15,638 nucleotides of DNA from Fidelibacterota bacterium (GCA_002725545.1 PBPW01000118.1:1-15638); one strand, 5' to 3'. Shown: positions 1-7,248, counted from the first letter of the stretch. Numbers and translations are program-made. The notes: generated from the sequence alone by a model not told the origin.

Positions 1-2166
1 ACTGTTATTCTTGACAAACCTTTTGTTACAACTGTATCAAAGGCAACGAAAAAGGAGAAGGTAGCAGAAGCAGAAGCCTATCTAAAAAATTATCAAGACC
101 TAAAAGAAGAAATAGCAACAGATAAGCTTACAATCATGCAACTCAACAAAATTACTGACAAAGAAAATGTAAGTGGTTTAAAAATGGAAGATAAGCACTT
201 TGAGTTTCTTGCAATTAAAGAAAACAGAGATGCAGTAGATGATTTTGTTAAACAAAGGCTAAACGAAAAAGGCTTAGACCCAAAGTTTCAAGACAACCTT
301 CTTCTAAGTGAAGAAGTTTGGCTTAAAAGTTTTGCCCCTACAGATTATGCAAGACTAAAATTTGGTAAAGAGAACTTAGACCCTAAAGACGTTGCTTTCT
401 ATAACAAAAAAGAAAAAGAACTAGCTAAATATACAAAAGATACAAAAAAATACGAAGTAACAAAACAAGATGTTTATGATTATGAAAAAACACCTGATTT
501 TATAAAGAGACAAGAAAAAAAACGATTAGCTGAAGAAAAGTCTTTAGCTAAAGAAAAAGCAGATGCAGTAAAAGAAGCAGAAAGCATTGACAAGGCAGAA
601 ATTTTTGATAAAGATAGGCTAAAGGCAAAAGAAACCCAAGATTATATTAAAGCACAAAAAAAATTAAACGAATTAATAGAAACTCAAAATAAAGCTAAAG
701 CAAAGCGAGAAGCTTCAAGAAAAAAAGATGAAACCGATACTGCTAAACAAAACAGAATTAAGAAATTGGAAGAAGCAGATGCTAAAGAACGAGCAGATGC
801 AGAAAACTTAGCTAAAAAGAAAAAAGATGATTATGAAACATATTTATTAAAACAATTAGCAGAAGCACAAAAAAACAAAAACCCTGTTGCTTTAGCATAT
901 TGGAAAAAAAGACTAGATGAAGAAAAGGCAATAGAAAAAACTGATGATTTTCTTACAAAGGTAGAAAAAAACATAGAAGATGATGGAAAGTTTGGTGGAG
1001 AAAATAAAATAGGCACAAGACCTGATAAAGACCCTTTACCTAAAAGAGATACAGGGGATAAAGGAACTGAAGTTAAGTTTGATGAAAGTAAGTCTTCTGC
1101 CCCAACAAAAGAAAAGCCCCCTACTACAGGAGAAAGTAAAGATGTATCTTTTTATACCAAAAAGATAGACGACAAAACCTACAATGAGCTTTTAGCTGAC
1201 CCTACAGCATTAAAGGTAAAAGATATAGTTAAACAAGCATTTACTTCTGCATCAGAATATTATGGGACAACTACATCTAAAGAAGACTTTAAGGCTTGGC
1301 AGTCTCCTGATGGAAAACTAGGGATTTCTTATGAAAGTGGAGATTCCCCATCATTTGAAGTTATATTAGCTACAGGAAACGAACTAACCTTAGTTCCTCT
1401 ACCTAAAGTAACTACAGACCCCAAGAATCCTTATAACCCTTGGGTTGAAATAGCCAAACCAAAAGAAACAGAAGTTGTAGTACCTAAAACAACTACTGAC
1501 AAAAAAACTAAAAAGGCTAAATCTCCTCAAAGAAAAGACACATCAATTAAAATCCCTGATGAAGTAGCTGTTTCAAGTGGAAAGGTTGTAGGAGACAAGA
1601 TTGTTGTAGAAATTCCTAAAAGAAACAGAATGTCTGCTTTGATAACCACAGATACACCTGATGTTACAAGGTCTAGGGTTAAAATCCGAGAGGAAGAAAA
1701 GATTGAAGACCCTGAAAGGGCAAAAGCAAAAAACCCCAAAGAAGAACCTGAAAAAATGAAAGTAGAAGAAGGGAAACCTACTGATGATAAGAAAAAAGGT
1801 AAGGTTATAAAAGACGAAGGTAAATCTAAAACAAAAGTAAGATTACCTAACAGAAAAAAGATAAAAGACATAAAATTAGAAAAACCCAATCAATATGGAT
1901 ACCTATTTACTTGGCAACAAGGCAACCAATACCCTGTTGCAAACCTTCTAACAAACAAAGTTAAGTATACAAGGGTTAGACCTAGAAACCTCCCTATGGG
2001 AAACACAGTAGCAGAAACTTTTACTGTGCTTAAGTCTAGTAATGTTAAACCCCAAGTAAGAAGATTAGATATTGGAAAGTTCTTTGCAAACATTTCAAGA
2101 GGTGGAGTGCAATTTGAACTTAAAAGAAAAATAAGAAATAATAATAATATAAGAAGCAGGAGATAA
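1..2166 (+). CDS. Large Lys/Glu-rich, mostly disordered protein with C-terminal family module (5' partial)
   Basis: The frame is open from base 1 and runs 45 codons before the first ATG (136), which has no ribosome-binding site, so the gene begins upstream of the window. The visible 721 residues are dominated by Lys, Glu, Asp and Ala. Counted from the ATG, about residues 80-275 are long charged helical or coiled-coil sequence, followed by Pro/Thr/Lys-rich linkers. The last ~90 residues are better ordered and align with the ends of the next three genes (signatures TVLKSSNVKP and ISRGGVQFELKRK). The extreme C-terminus is Arg/Asn-rich. It is followed one base later by the next gene. I do not recognise the family. 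A structural or nucleic-acid-packaging role is possible but is only inferred from charge and context. Confidence 0.88.
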   Translation, partial: TVILDKPFVTTVSKATKKEKVAEAEAYLKNYQDLKEEIATDKLTIMQLNKITDKENVSGLKMEDKHFEFLAIKENRDAVDDFVKQRLNEKGLDPKFQDNLLLSEEVWLKSFAPTDYARLKFGKENLDPKDVAFYNKKEKELAKYTKDTKKYEVTKQDVYDYEKTPDFIKRQEKKRLAEEKSLAKEKADAVKEAESIDKAEIFDKDRLKAKETQDYIKAQKKLNELIETQNKAKAKREASRKKDETDTAKQNRIKKLEEADAKERADAENLAKKKKDDYETYLLKQLAEAQKNKNPVALAYWKKRLDEEKAIEKTDDFLTKVEKNIEDDGKFGGENKIGTRPDKDPLPKRDTGDKGTEVKFDESKSSAPTKEKPPTTGESKDVSFYTKKIDDKTYNELLADPTALKVKDIVKQAFTSASEYYGTTTSKEDFKAWQSPDGKLGISYESGDSPSFEVILATGNELTLVPLPKVTTDPKNPYNPWVEIAKPKETEVVVPKTTTDKKTKKAKSPQRKDTSIKIPDEVAVSSGKVVGDKIVVEIPKRNRMSALITTDTPDVTRSRVKIREEEKIEDPERAKAKNPKEEPEKMKVEEGKPTDDKKKGKVIKDEGKSKTKVRLPNRKKIKDIKLEKPNQYGYLFTWQQGNQYPVANLLTNKVKYTRVRPRNLPMGNTVAETFTVLKSSNVKPQVRRLDIGKFFANISRGGVQFELKRKIRNNNNIRSRR

Positions 2167-2167
2167 A

Positions 2168-4519
2168 ATGGCAGACCCAAGAAAACCAAGCTATACACCT
2201 AGATTTATGCGTTCAAACGCAAGTGGCTCTAGGGCAGACGAAATTTTACGAGAAAATTTACGAAGAAAAAGAAATGAATTAGAAAGTGCTACAGAGCAAG
2301 AAGGACTTGGAAGCGTGTACTATAGTTCTTCATCACAACCAAGGCTTAATCCTTCTATAGGCGATTTTGCAAAAGGAATTACCCAAAGAGAACAGGATTT
2401 ACAAGAAAAAGCTAAAGAAGTAGAAGCCAAACAAAAAGCATTTAGGTATGTAATGGATTCAGACCTTCAGCAAGAAGAATCAAGAATGACAGACCAAAGA
2501 AGACCTTATGGAATAGGCTCTCAATCTTTACCTACAAATGTAGACCCTTCAAACGACCCCCTATTCAAAGACTTTGAAGAAAGGTCAGCAAGTGCCCCTC
2601 GTAGACCACAACCTGCTACCCCACAAGATTCACAAGAATTAGAGTTAAACGAAAGAAAGTATGGAATAGGCTCTATGTCTTTATTAAAAGATGAAGATAT
2701 ACAAAGACAAGATGATGATATAAAACAAACCCAAGCCCAAGCAGAAGCAGAAGCCCAAGCAAAAGCCCAAAGGCTTAAACAAGCAGAAGATATACAACTG
2801 CTAAAAAAACCTGAACCTACAAAAGGTGGGAAAGTAGACCCTGTAGACGAAGGTAAGGGCTATACAGTTAAAGATGGAAAAAGAGTTAGAGACAAATCAT
2901 ACATAGCCCCTGAAAGAGCATCAGACCCCCTTGCAGACGAAGAACGTTATGGAGATGCAGGATACAATGTTTCAAGTGATTATGCTAGACAACTTGGCAT
3001 GAACGCAAGTACAGATGTTTTTACAGTAGAAAAGGGTTCTGAAGCCGAAAGCTTAGTTACTTGGGCAGGAAACAAAGCAAGGTACAAAGAAGTTTTTAAA
3101 AACGAAAAAGATAAACTAGATTCTCTTATTGAAGAAGAAGAAAAATTATTGAAAGAAACAGGTGGTGCAGGAGCCCCTAGAAAAACTGTTTTTGCAGGAG
3201 GTTCTCCTGATGCAGACCTTTTACAAAACGTTCCCTCTTTAGGAGACATTTCAAAGAAAGACGCTGAAAAGATAGTAACAGCAGAGATGATGGAAAAGTT
3301 AAAAACGCCTAATATACCTCCTAACATAGGAGGGTTTGGAGAAGAAGAAATCCTTGGATATAACAACCCAAAAGTAGACCCTAAAGACAAAAAAGTAGAT
3401 AAACTAACTCCTTCTGAAGCTGATGCTATTCCTATGACATGGGTAGACAAAAATGGATTTACAAGATTATCAAGTGATGCCTTGGTATCAGCACTAAACA
3501 CTTCAAATGCTTATGTTATTAAAAACCAAAGAGAAATAGACGAAATTCAAGCAGATTGGGAAAAAGATGCCCTTCAAGGACAAACAGCTAAAAGACCTCC
3601 TATGATGAACGAACCTCTTTTGGCAAGAATAAGAGAACAATTTAGCCTTCCTGATTCAGAGGGTCTTAAGACAAAAAACTATGGATTAACTGATAAAGAG
3701 TACAAGGAAGCTGTTAGATTAAATTATGTAACTCCATGGACACCACAAACTTATGACAATGTTGTTAAAAACAAAGAGACTATAACAGAAACAACAACTG
3801 TAAAAAGCAACCCTGAAAAACAAGAAGTTGAAGTACAGACACAGCTAGGAACTGCTATGTCTAAAGCTATAAACGATAATACAACTGCAACCCTTTCTTC
3901 AAGTTCATATACCCTCCCTAAAGAAGACATAACAGGGGGCTACCAAGGTTTAGACCTTAACAATAGTGCCAAAATCCCTGTAACAGAAGCTAATAAGGTT
4001 ATTGACGAAATAAACAAAGAAGATGTAAAACAAATTGCTTTTAACATAATAGACAAAGAAGGACACAACACTAAGCTTTCCCCTAATGACTTTGACAACA
4101 TAGTAATAGACAAAGATGGTAACCCAAAGCCTGTACAAGAATGGTCTTTTTCAAATTGGGACACAAGTAAAAGCAAAAGCGTAAAAAAGGGAGAATATCC
4201 TAAAGTGTTAGTTTATAAAGCCGATAACAACACTTGGGCTAAAGTAAACATGGAAACAGGTGTAGTTAACACAGTAAGAACCAAAGATGGAGAAAACCCT
4301 CCTAAAAGATGGAAAGTTCCTGTTACTGCAATTAAACTAGCGAAACAAAACACCCCTCCTCACCCTAACTTACCTAAAGGTTTTATTGTTTTGGAAACAC
4401 AGAAAAAACAACCTAAAAACAAAAAATTCAACGTAAGAGGAAAAGAAGGTGCAAGGGGTTATACTGTAGGAGTAACAAAAGGTCAAGTTAAGTTTAGAAC
4501 AAGAGGAATAGCAAAATAA
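2168..4519 (+). CDS. 783-residue charged, repeat-containing protein, second member of the C-terminal-module family
   Basis: It starts one base after the upstream stop, with AGGAGAT placed just before the ATG. The N-terminal ~170 residues are Ser/Arg/Gln-rich and hold two copies of a short motif, YGIGSQSL (114-121) and YGIGSMSL (165-172). Next comes a Gln/Ala/Glu-rich stretch (about 180-210), then a mixed region that may fold. The last ~108 residues begin at YPKVLVYKADN and end in a basic tail (RGYTVGV, VKFRTRG) that resembles the end of the 4519 gene (RGLRGYG, RKTSRG). There is no signal peptide or membrane segment. Its stop overlaps the next start by one base (TAATG), so the two are probably translated together. 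Function is unknown; a structural protein of a virus-like element is one possibility. Confidence 0.88.
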   Translation: MADPRKPSYTPRFMRSNASGSRADEILRENLRRKRNELESATEQEGLGSVYYSSSSQPRLNPSIGDFAKGITQREQDLQEKAKEVEAKQKAFRYVMDSDLQQEESRMTDQRRPYGIGSQSLPTNVDPSNDPLFKDFEERSASAPRRPQPATPQDSQELELNERKYGIGSMSLLKDEDIQRQDDDIKQTQAQAEAEAQAKAQRLKQAEDIQLLKKPEPTKGGKVDPVDEGKGYTVKDGKRVRDKSYIAPERASDPLADEERYGDAGYNVSSDYARQLGMNASTDVFTVEKGSEAESLVTWAGNKARYKEVFKNEKDKLDSLIEEEEKLLKETGGAGAPRKTVFAGGSPDADLLQNVPSLGDISKKDAEKIVTAEMMEKLKTPNIPPNIGGFGEEEILGYNNPKVDPKDKKVDKLTPSEADAIPMTWVDKNGFTRLSSDALVSALNTSNAYVIKNQREIDEIQADWEKDALQGQTAKRPPMMNEPLLARIREQFSLPDSEGLKTKNYGLTDKEYKEAVRLNYVTPWTPQTYDNVVKNKETITETTTVKSNPEKQEVEVQTQLGTAMSKAINDNTTATLSSSSYTLPKEDITGGYQGLDLNNSAKIPVTEANKVIDEINKEDVKQIAFNIIDKEGHNTKLSPNDFDNIVIDKDGNPKPVQEWSFSNWDTSKSKSVKKGEYPKVLVYKADNNTWAKVNMETGVVNTVRTKDGENPPKRWKVPVTAIKLAKQNTPPHPNLPKGFIVLETQKKQPKNKKFNVRGKEGARGYTVGVTKGQVKFRTRGIAK

Positions 4520-5196
4520 TGTTTGGAAAGTGGAAAGCTAAGTTTTTTAGCAACAAGAAAGAATCTAAAAAAAACAAATCCAAAAAAGAAGGGCAACAAG
4601 ACTTTTTTGAAGACTTTGATGAAGCTAAAGAAAAAACACAGTCTTCTTCAAAATTTGGGTTTGCTGAAGGAACTTCTTTTGCAAAGAAAAAGAAAAAAGA
4701 AGAAAAAGCTGAAGAAAAAAAAGCTAAGAAAGAAAAAGAGTTTGCAGAAAAAAAAGAAGCAGATGCTTTTGCTAAAAAGACTTTTAGGGCAGGTGCAGAT
4801 GTAGAGGTATTAAAACCCAAAGTTGATAAATACCCTGAAATTATTTCTATAAGAGTTCCTAACCCTTCTTTAGCTAAATATATAAAAGTAAACCTAGGAA
4901 CATCAGAAATATCTCTTACACAAGACACCCCAAAAGGAATAGCAAGGGGTAAAGACATTGGAATAACAGCAGATTCTAATGTAAAGCCAAAACTTACAGA
5001 CATAAAGGTTTTAGGCTCGAAAATTGTTGTTAGAGATGATGGAAAAGTTGTTTATGACAAAAAACCTATCAAGAAAAGGAAAAAAGGCTCTTTATCTACA
5101 GCGTTCAAGCTAACAGAAAGAAAAACAAGAGGGCTAAGAGGTTATGGGGCAAAACTAAAGAGAAAAACATCAAGAGGATTAAATATAGAGTTTTAA
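4519..5196 (+). CDS. 225-residue Lys-rich protein, third member of the C-terminal-module family
   Basis: The ATG shares a base with the upstream TAA, and AAGAGGA lies about 12 nt upstream. Residues 1-90 are extremely Lys/Glu-rich with a short helical or coiled-coil run at about 55-85. Residues 103-170 form the module shared with its neighbours (KYPEIISIR, YIKVNLGTSEISLTQ, then SNVKP at 143-147, identical to SNVKP in the first gene). The tail (171-225) is strongly basic and ends near RKTSRG. Several long A-runs in the Lys-rich part are potentially slippery. A +1-shifted frame is open there for about 90 codons, but it is a low-complexity shadow. Function is unrecognised; the high positive charge would suit nucleic-acid binding, which is inference. 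Confidence 0.85.
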   Translation: MFGKWKAKFFSNKKESKKNKSKKEGQQDFFEDFDEAKEKTQSSSKFGFAEGTSFAKKKKKEEKAEEKKAKKEKEFAEKKEADAFAKKTFRAGADVEVLKPKVDKYPEIISIRVPNPSLAKYIKVNLGTSEISLTQDTPKGIARGKDIGITADSNVKPKLTDIKVLGSKIVVRDDGKVVYDKKPIKKRKKGSLSTAFKLTERKTRGLRGYGAKLKRKTSRGLNIEF

Positions 5197-5197
5197 T

Positions 5198-5272
5198 ATG
5201 AGAATTAGAGACATAATCTACATATACGCATATACCAAGCTTCTTAGAGGGGTGTTCAATGCCCCAAGGTAA
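5198..5272 (+). CDS. Possible 24-residue peptide overlapping the next gene
   Basis: An ATG one base after the upstream stop opens 24 codons (starts MRIRDIIYIYAYTKLL) and ends 14 bases inside the following gene. It could be a real short peptide or simply a translational-coupling leader that brings ribosomes to the ATG at 5259. It has no ribosome-binding site of its own other than GAGGATTAAA within the upstream gene. Confidence is low because of its length. Confidence 0.3.
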   Translation: MRIRDIIYIYAYTKLLRGVFNAPR

Positions 5273-5636
5273 GGGAACCTATGGAAATCAAAAAGGAAGA
5301 CCCTCTAAAAAGAAGCAAAAACCTCTTAAAGAGATAAAAGTGCCTTCTGTAGTTGCATGGAGAAATCCCAACAACTATACTATCTTAGATTTGCAATCAG
5401 GGGATATATTGTTTACCAAGGAAAAACCTGAAGGTGTAAAAGAAGGCAAGGGCATAAAGAATACTATGACTGTTTTAGACACTTCTAACAAACTTCCTGC
5501 TATAAAGTCCTTTACGAGTGGTAAGAACACCTTTAAAATATCTTCTAAGGGGCTTACAGTCCATCTTAGGGCTAAAAGACCTAGTAACTATAGATACCTA
5601 CGCTTAAACAACAGGAATCTAATCAAAAGAAGGTAG
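5259..5636 (+). CDS. 125-residue basic protein, fourth and shortest member of the C-terminal-module family; AT-hook-like N-terminus
   Basis: The start is set by AGAGGGG 6-12 nt upstream. The N-terminal 28 residues are basic and contain QKGRPSKKKQK, similar to the GRP core of AT-hook DNA-binding motifs. Residues 29-107 are almost only the shared module: VPSVVAW, YTILDLQSGDI, then TVLDTSNKLP and ISSKGLTVHLRAKR. The last two align with TVLKSSNVKP and ISRGGVQFELKRK in the first gene. It ends in an Arg/Asn-rich tail like that of the first gene. As the most compact member it best defines the module. DNA binding is inferred from the AT-hook-like segment and charge. Confidence 0.85.
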   Translation: MPQGKGTYGNQKGRPSKKKQKPLKEIKVPSVVAWRNPNNYTILDLQSGDILFTKEKPEGVKEGKGIKNTMTVLDTSNKLPAIKSFTSGKNTFKISSKGLTVHLRAKRPSNYRYLRLNNRNLIKRR

Positions 5637-5637
5637 T

Positions 5638-5733
5638 ATGAGAGAAAACAGCAACCTAGGGATTATATTAGGGTTTTTATTAGTGTTAGCAACCATATTT
5701 TATTACCTCAATGGTAAAACACTATTTTCATAA
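5638..5733 (+). CDS. 31-residue single-pass membrane peptide
   Basis: The ATG lies one base after the stop of the 125-residue gene, with AAGAAGG inside that gene's end as the only ribosome-binding site. After a short polar start (MRENSN) there is one hydrophobic segment at about residues 8-24, then LNGKTLFS. The size and layout fit small membrane peptides common in phage and plasmid operons. Possible roles include assembly, membrane targeting or lysis control, but nothing in the sequence selects among these. It is the last gene of region 1. Confidence 0.6.
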   Translation: MRENSNLGIILGFLLVLATIFYYLNGKTLFS

Positions 5734-6282
5734 GTACTAAAGTACTCAATTTCAGATTTTTTTTCAAAAAAGTCAAACAGCTATAGAAAAACCTATTGAC
5801 ACGATTTCGGAATTTTCAGTAGCATTGGAACTAATTTACTTTTCTTTTACCCTTTTCTTTTTTTGTTTTTTCAGAAATTTGTTCGGTAACGTTTCACAGC
5901 TTTCTTGTTCACTATACAGTACATTTTTACAGACAACTAAGACATTATACTTAAACGAAAGGAATATTAAATAATAACCTATATCTATCTATCTACCCTT
6001 GTAATACCTTCAATAATAGCTATAATATACATATCCTTTCTAGCGAATAGATTGGGTTAGAAGGTTTTTTGTTCACTTTCAAGGTTTTCATATAACCTCC
6101 TAATTACATTAGTTGTAACAAGCATAACTTTTTTCATTTTACTTCTAGCCCAACTATTCATTCCAAACAAAACCATAAAATTCTTAATTTTAGTTTTGAA
6201 AATAATCCTATGCGAAATCACGCAATTCCTGTACCCTTCCCTATTTAGAATTTTATACAGCTAACTAGCTAAAATTCTCGTA

Positions 6283-6315
6283 AAAGCGTCATTTTTGAGT
6301 TCAAAAGCGTCATTT
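6283..6315. repeat. Two direct copies of AAAGCGTCATTT, 21 bp apart
   Basis: Copies occupy 6283-6294 and 6304-6315 and are identical over 14 bp (AAAAGCGTCATTTT). The 21-bp period places both on the same face of the helix. The reverse complement AAATGACGCTTT recurs exactly at 6586-6597 and 6898-6909. The arrangement suggests a protein-binding iteron. Confidence 0.65.
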
Positions 6316-6351
6316 TAACCATTAAAAACAAACATAAAAAAAACGATTTTT

Positions 6352-6541
6352 AAAAATTCTAAAAATCAAAAAAAATTTATCCTGAATAAAAAACCATTAA
6401 AACCAGTTAAAAAAAAGTGATATTTTTATTAATAAATTTGCAGAAAAAAAAATTAAAATTTTTGAAAAATGACCCATTAAAAAAAATTTAAAAAAATTTA
6501 AAATTTTCAAAAAAAATGAAAAATTCTAAAAATCAAAAAAA
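6352..6541. repeat. Pair of perfect 23-bp A-rich direct repeats
   Basis: The same 23 bases (AAAAATTCTAAAAATC followed by seven A) occur at 6352-6374 and 6519-6541, 167 bp apart. The tract between them is nearly all A on the + strand. Low complexity raises the chance of coincidence, but the interrupted pattern is exactly conserved. Confidence 0.55.
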
Positions 6542-6579
6542 GGGCTTAAATCAAAATCCGAATATTACCCCCTATTAAT

Positions 6580-6714
6580 GGGCTTAAATGACGCTTTCAG
6601 GGGCTCCAAGCTATAAAAAGGGCTTTCTCCCTTCTGCGTGTCGGTTATGTGTCCTGTGATGGGTAGGCACCCCTTAATTAATAACCTATTTTAATATTTT
6701 TAATATTTAAGCCC
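6580..6714 (+). other. GC-richer island flanked by 10-bp inverted repeats; possible structured RNA or duplex structure
   Basis: GGGCTTAAAT at 6580-6589 is the exact inverted repeat of ATTTAAGCCC at 6705-6714, and a further copy in the first orientation is at 6542-6551. Inside are AAGGG/CCCTT with a 6-nt loop (about 6618-6633), GGTTAT/ATAACC (6643-6648 with 6681-6686), and GGGT-AGGC-ACCC (6661-6672). The nested arms in an otherwise A-rich gap suggest a folded element, but I recognise no riboswitch or ribozyme core. Confidence 0.35.
6586..6597. repeat. Third copy of the 12-bp motif (AAATGACGCTTT), inverted relative to 6283/6304
   Basis: This is an exact match to the reverse complement of the two upstream copies. 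It lies at the left edge of the GC-richer island. With the copy at 6898-6909, which falls inside the first codons of the 6890 gene, it extends to TTAAATGACGCTTT. Confidence 0.6.
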
Positions 6715-6729
6715 TAAGTATAAAAAAAA

Positions 6730-6744
6730 TGAGATTAAGTCTCA
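6730..6744. promoter_or_regulatory. Operator-like near-palindrome TGAGATTAAGTCTCA
   Basis: Two 7-bp arms around a central A with one mismatch. The same element, perfect, occurs at 14908-14924 ahead of the second promoter region. It lies 37 bp upstream of the TTGACA at 6782. It is probably the binding site of a dimeric regulator or antirepressor not encoded next to it. Confidence 0.6.
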
Positions 6745-6781
6745 ATATATACTCAAAATATAAAATTGATTGAAAAAACCC

Positions 6782-6811
6782 TTGACAATATTCATCAAGC
6801 TATAGTAAGCT
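6782..6811 (+). promoter_or_regulatory. Promoter of the small-gene operon
   Basis: A perfect TTGACA at 6782-6787 is followed after 18 bp by TAAGCT (6806-6811), which keeps the three strongest -10 positions (TAnnnT). TATAGT at 6801 is closer to consensus but too near the -35. The leader then runs about 75 nt to the ATG at 6890. Presence of the same operator and leader as the second promoter region supports the call. Confidence 0.6.
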
Positions 6812-6854
6812 ACTTATATCAAGACTTTCAAAAGGTGTTTGAAGGGATTGAAAA

Positions 6855-6873
6855 GAACATTGAAAACAGAATA
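6855..6873 (+). promoter_or_regulatory. boxA-like leader element GAACATTGAAAACAGAATA
   Basis: This 19-mer differs at one position from the one at 15058-15076 in the other leader, and both sit just before an AAAGGAGG ribosome-binding site. The core TTGAAAAC resembles the boxA (NusB/NusE site) of Bacillota rRNA leaders and spacers. Its presence ahead of a hairpin-rich operon suggests processive antitermination. This is inference from similarity and position. Confidence 0.45.
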
Positions 6874-6889
6874 TAAAGGAGGTTAAAAG

Positions 6890-6997
6890 ATGGCTTTAAA
6901 TGACGCTTTAGAGGTTATAAATGATAAATTATATATAACCCATGAAGTAACAATTAACAACATAACATTAAATCTACTTGAAGAAGTAGAGGATTAA
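6890..6997 (+). CDS. 35-residue acidic peptide, first gene of the operon
   Basis: The ATG follows the best ribosome-binding site in the window (AAAGGAGG, 6876-6883). The 35 residues (MALNDALEVINDKLYI...LLEEVED) are acidic with a likely amphipathic helix at the start and no cysteines. The first codons coincide with the fourth copy of the AAATGACGCTTT motif, so this stretch may be both coding and a protein-binding site. The next gene follows 11 bases later. Function is unknown. Confidence 0.65.
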   Translation: MALNDALEVINDKLYITHEVTINNITLNLLEEVED

Positions 6998-7008
6998 GGA
7001 GAAATAAA

Positions 7009-7227
7009 ATGAAAAACGATACATTAATAAGAAGCTTTATTGAAGGTAACGACAAGGCAAAAAATGGCAGTTTATCATATGAGAATGGAAAATTAAAATC
7101 TTATAATCTAGTAATTGCCGACAGAGACAAAAGGGAAATTTACAAGGTCAGTTATTCAAAGACTACAAGCACCCACATTAACAAGGTAATATATTGGGCT
7201 ACAGGTTATACAATAATTGAGCAATAA
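7009..7227 (+). CDS. 72-residue small protein, paralog of the 9700 gene
   Basis: AAGGAG lies 7 nt upstream of the ATG. The central part aligns clearly with the 98-residue protein at 9700: KLKSYNLVIADRDKREIY with KLYSYAMLIADRKKKAIY, then YSKTTSTHINKV with YSMTTSQHIGMV. The pattern suggests a small beta-rich fold followed by a helix beginning at TTSxHI. Small proteins with this TTxxH signature occur in many phages and plasmids without known function. It stands alone in its stretch without the hairpin cassette. Confidence 0.8.
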   Translation: MKNDTLIRSFIEGNDKAKNGSLSYENGKLKSYNLVIADRDKREIYKVSYSKTTSTHINKVIYWATGYTIIEQ

Positions 7228-7248
7228 AACGAAAGGAAAAAATTAAAA

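Larger units (their letters stand above)
5734..6889 (+). other. 1.15-kb gene-free, extremely A-rich control region; candidate origin or partition locus
   Basis: No convincing gene is visible. Reading from left to right: a weak AGTAC/GTACT hairpin with a T-run (5733-5764); a TTGACA at 5796; a T-rich pyrimidine stretch (about 5840-5875); a possible minus-strand reading frame of 54 codons (6057-6221); four copies of AAATGACGCTTT (three here and one at 6898); long A-runs on the + strand (6330-6540) with a 23-bp direct repeat; three CCATTAAAA motifs (6319, 6394, 6474); a GC-richer island (6595-6675); and finally the operator, promoter and leader of the next operon. Clustered short repeats beside an A/T-rich unwinding-type tract are typical of replication or partition sites, but no initiator gene is visible in the window. 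Confidence 0.55.

Noticed and set aside
1527..1889. 120-codon minus-strand open frame inside the first gene, and similar long minus-strand frames at 2980-3501, 4494-5003 and 11603-11962
   Set aside because: They mirror A-rich Lys/Glu coding sequence and read as Phe/Ser/Leu-rich low-complexity protein with no ribosome-binding sites.
4523..4804. 93-codon frame shifted relative to the 4519 gene
   Set aside because: Almost only Lys and Leu, a frame-shift shadow of a Lys/Glu-rich gene. Programmed frameshifting is possible at the A-runs but nothing supports it.
5733..5764. Hairpin AGTAC/GTACT with a T-run as a terminator of region 1
   Set aside because: Weak A/T stem and the T-run begins about 10 bases later. 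It may assist termination but is not convincing.
5796..5825. TTGACA with TAGCAT as a promoter
   Set aside because: The -10 is poor and no convincing gene follows on the + strand.
6020..6091. Minus-strand 23-codon peptide behind a perfect AGGAGG
   Set aside because: The AGGAGG is explained as two Arg codons of the longer minus-strand frame, and the peptide itself is unremarkable.
6600..6680. tRNA or hammerhead-type ribozyme in the GC-richer island
   Set aside because: No acceptor/T-arm pattern and no CTGATGA...GAAA core.
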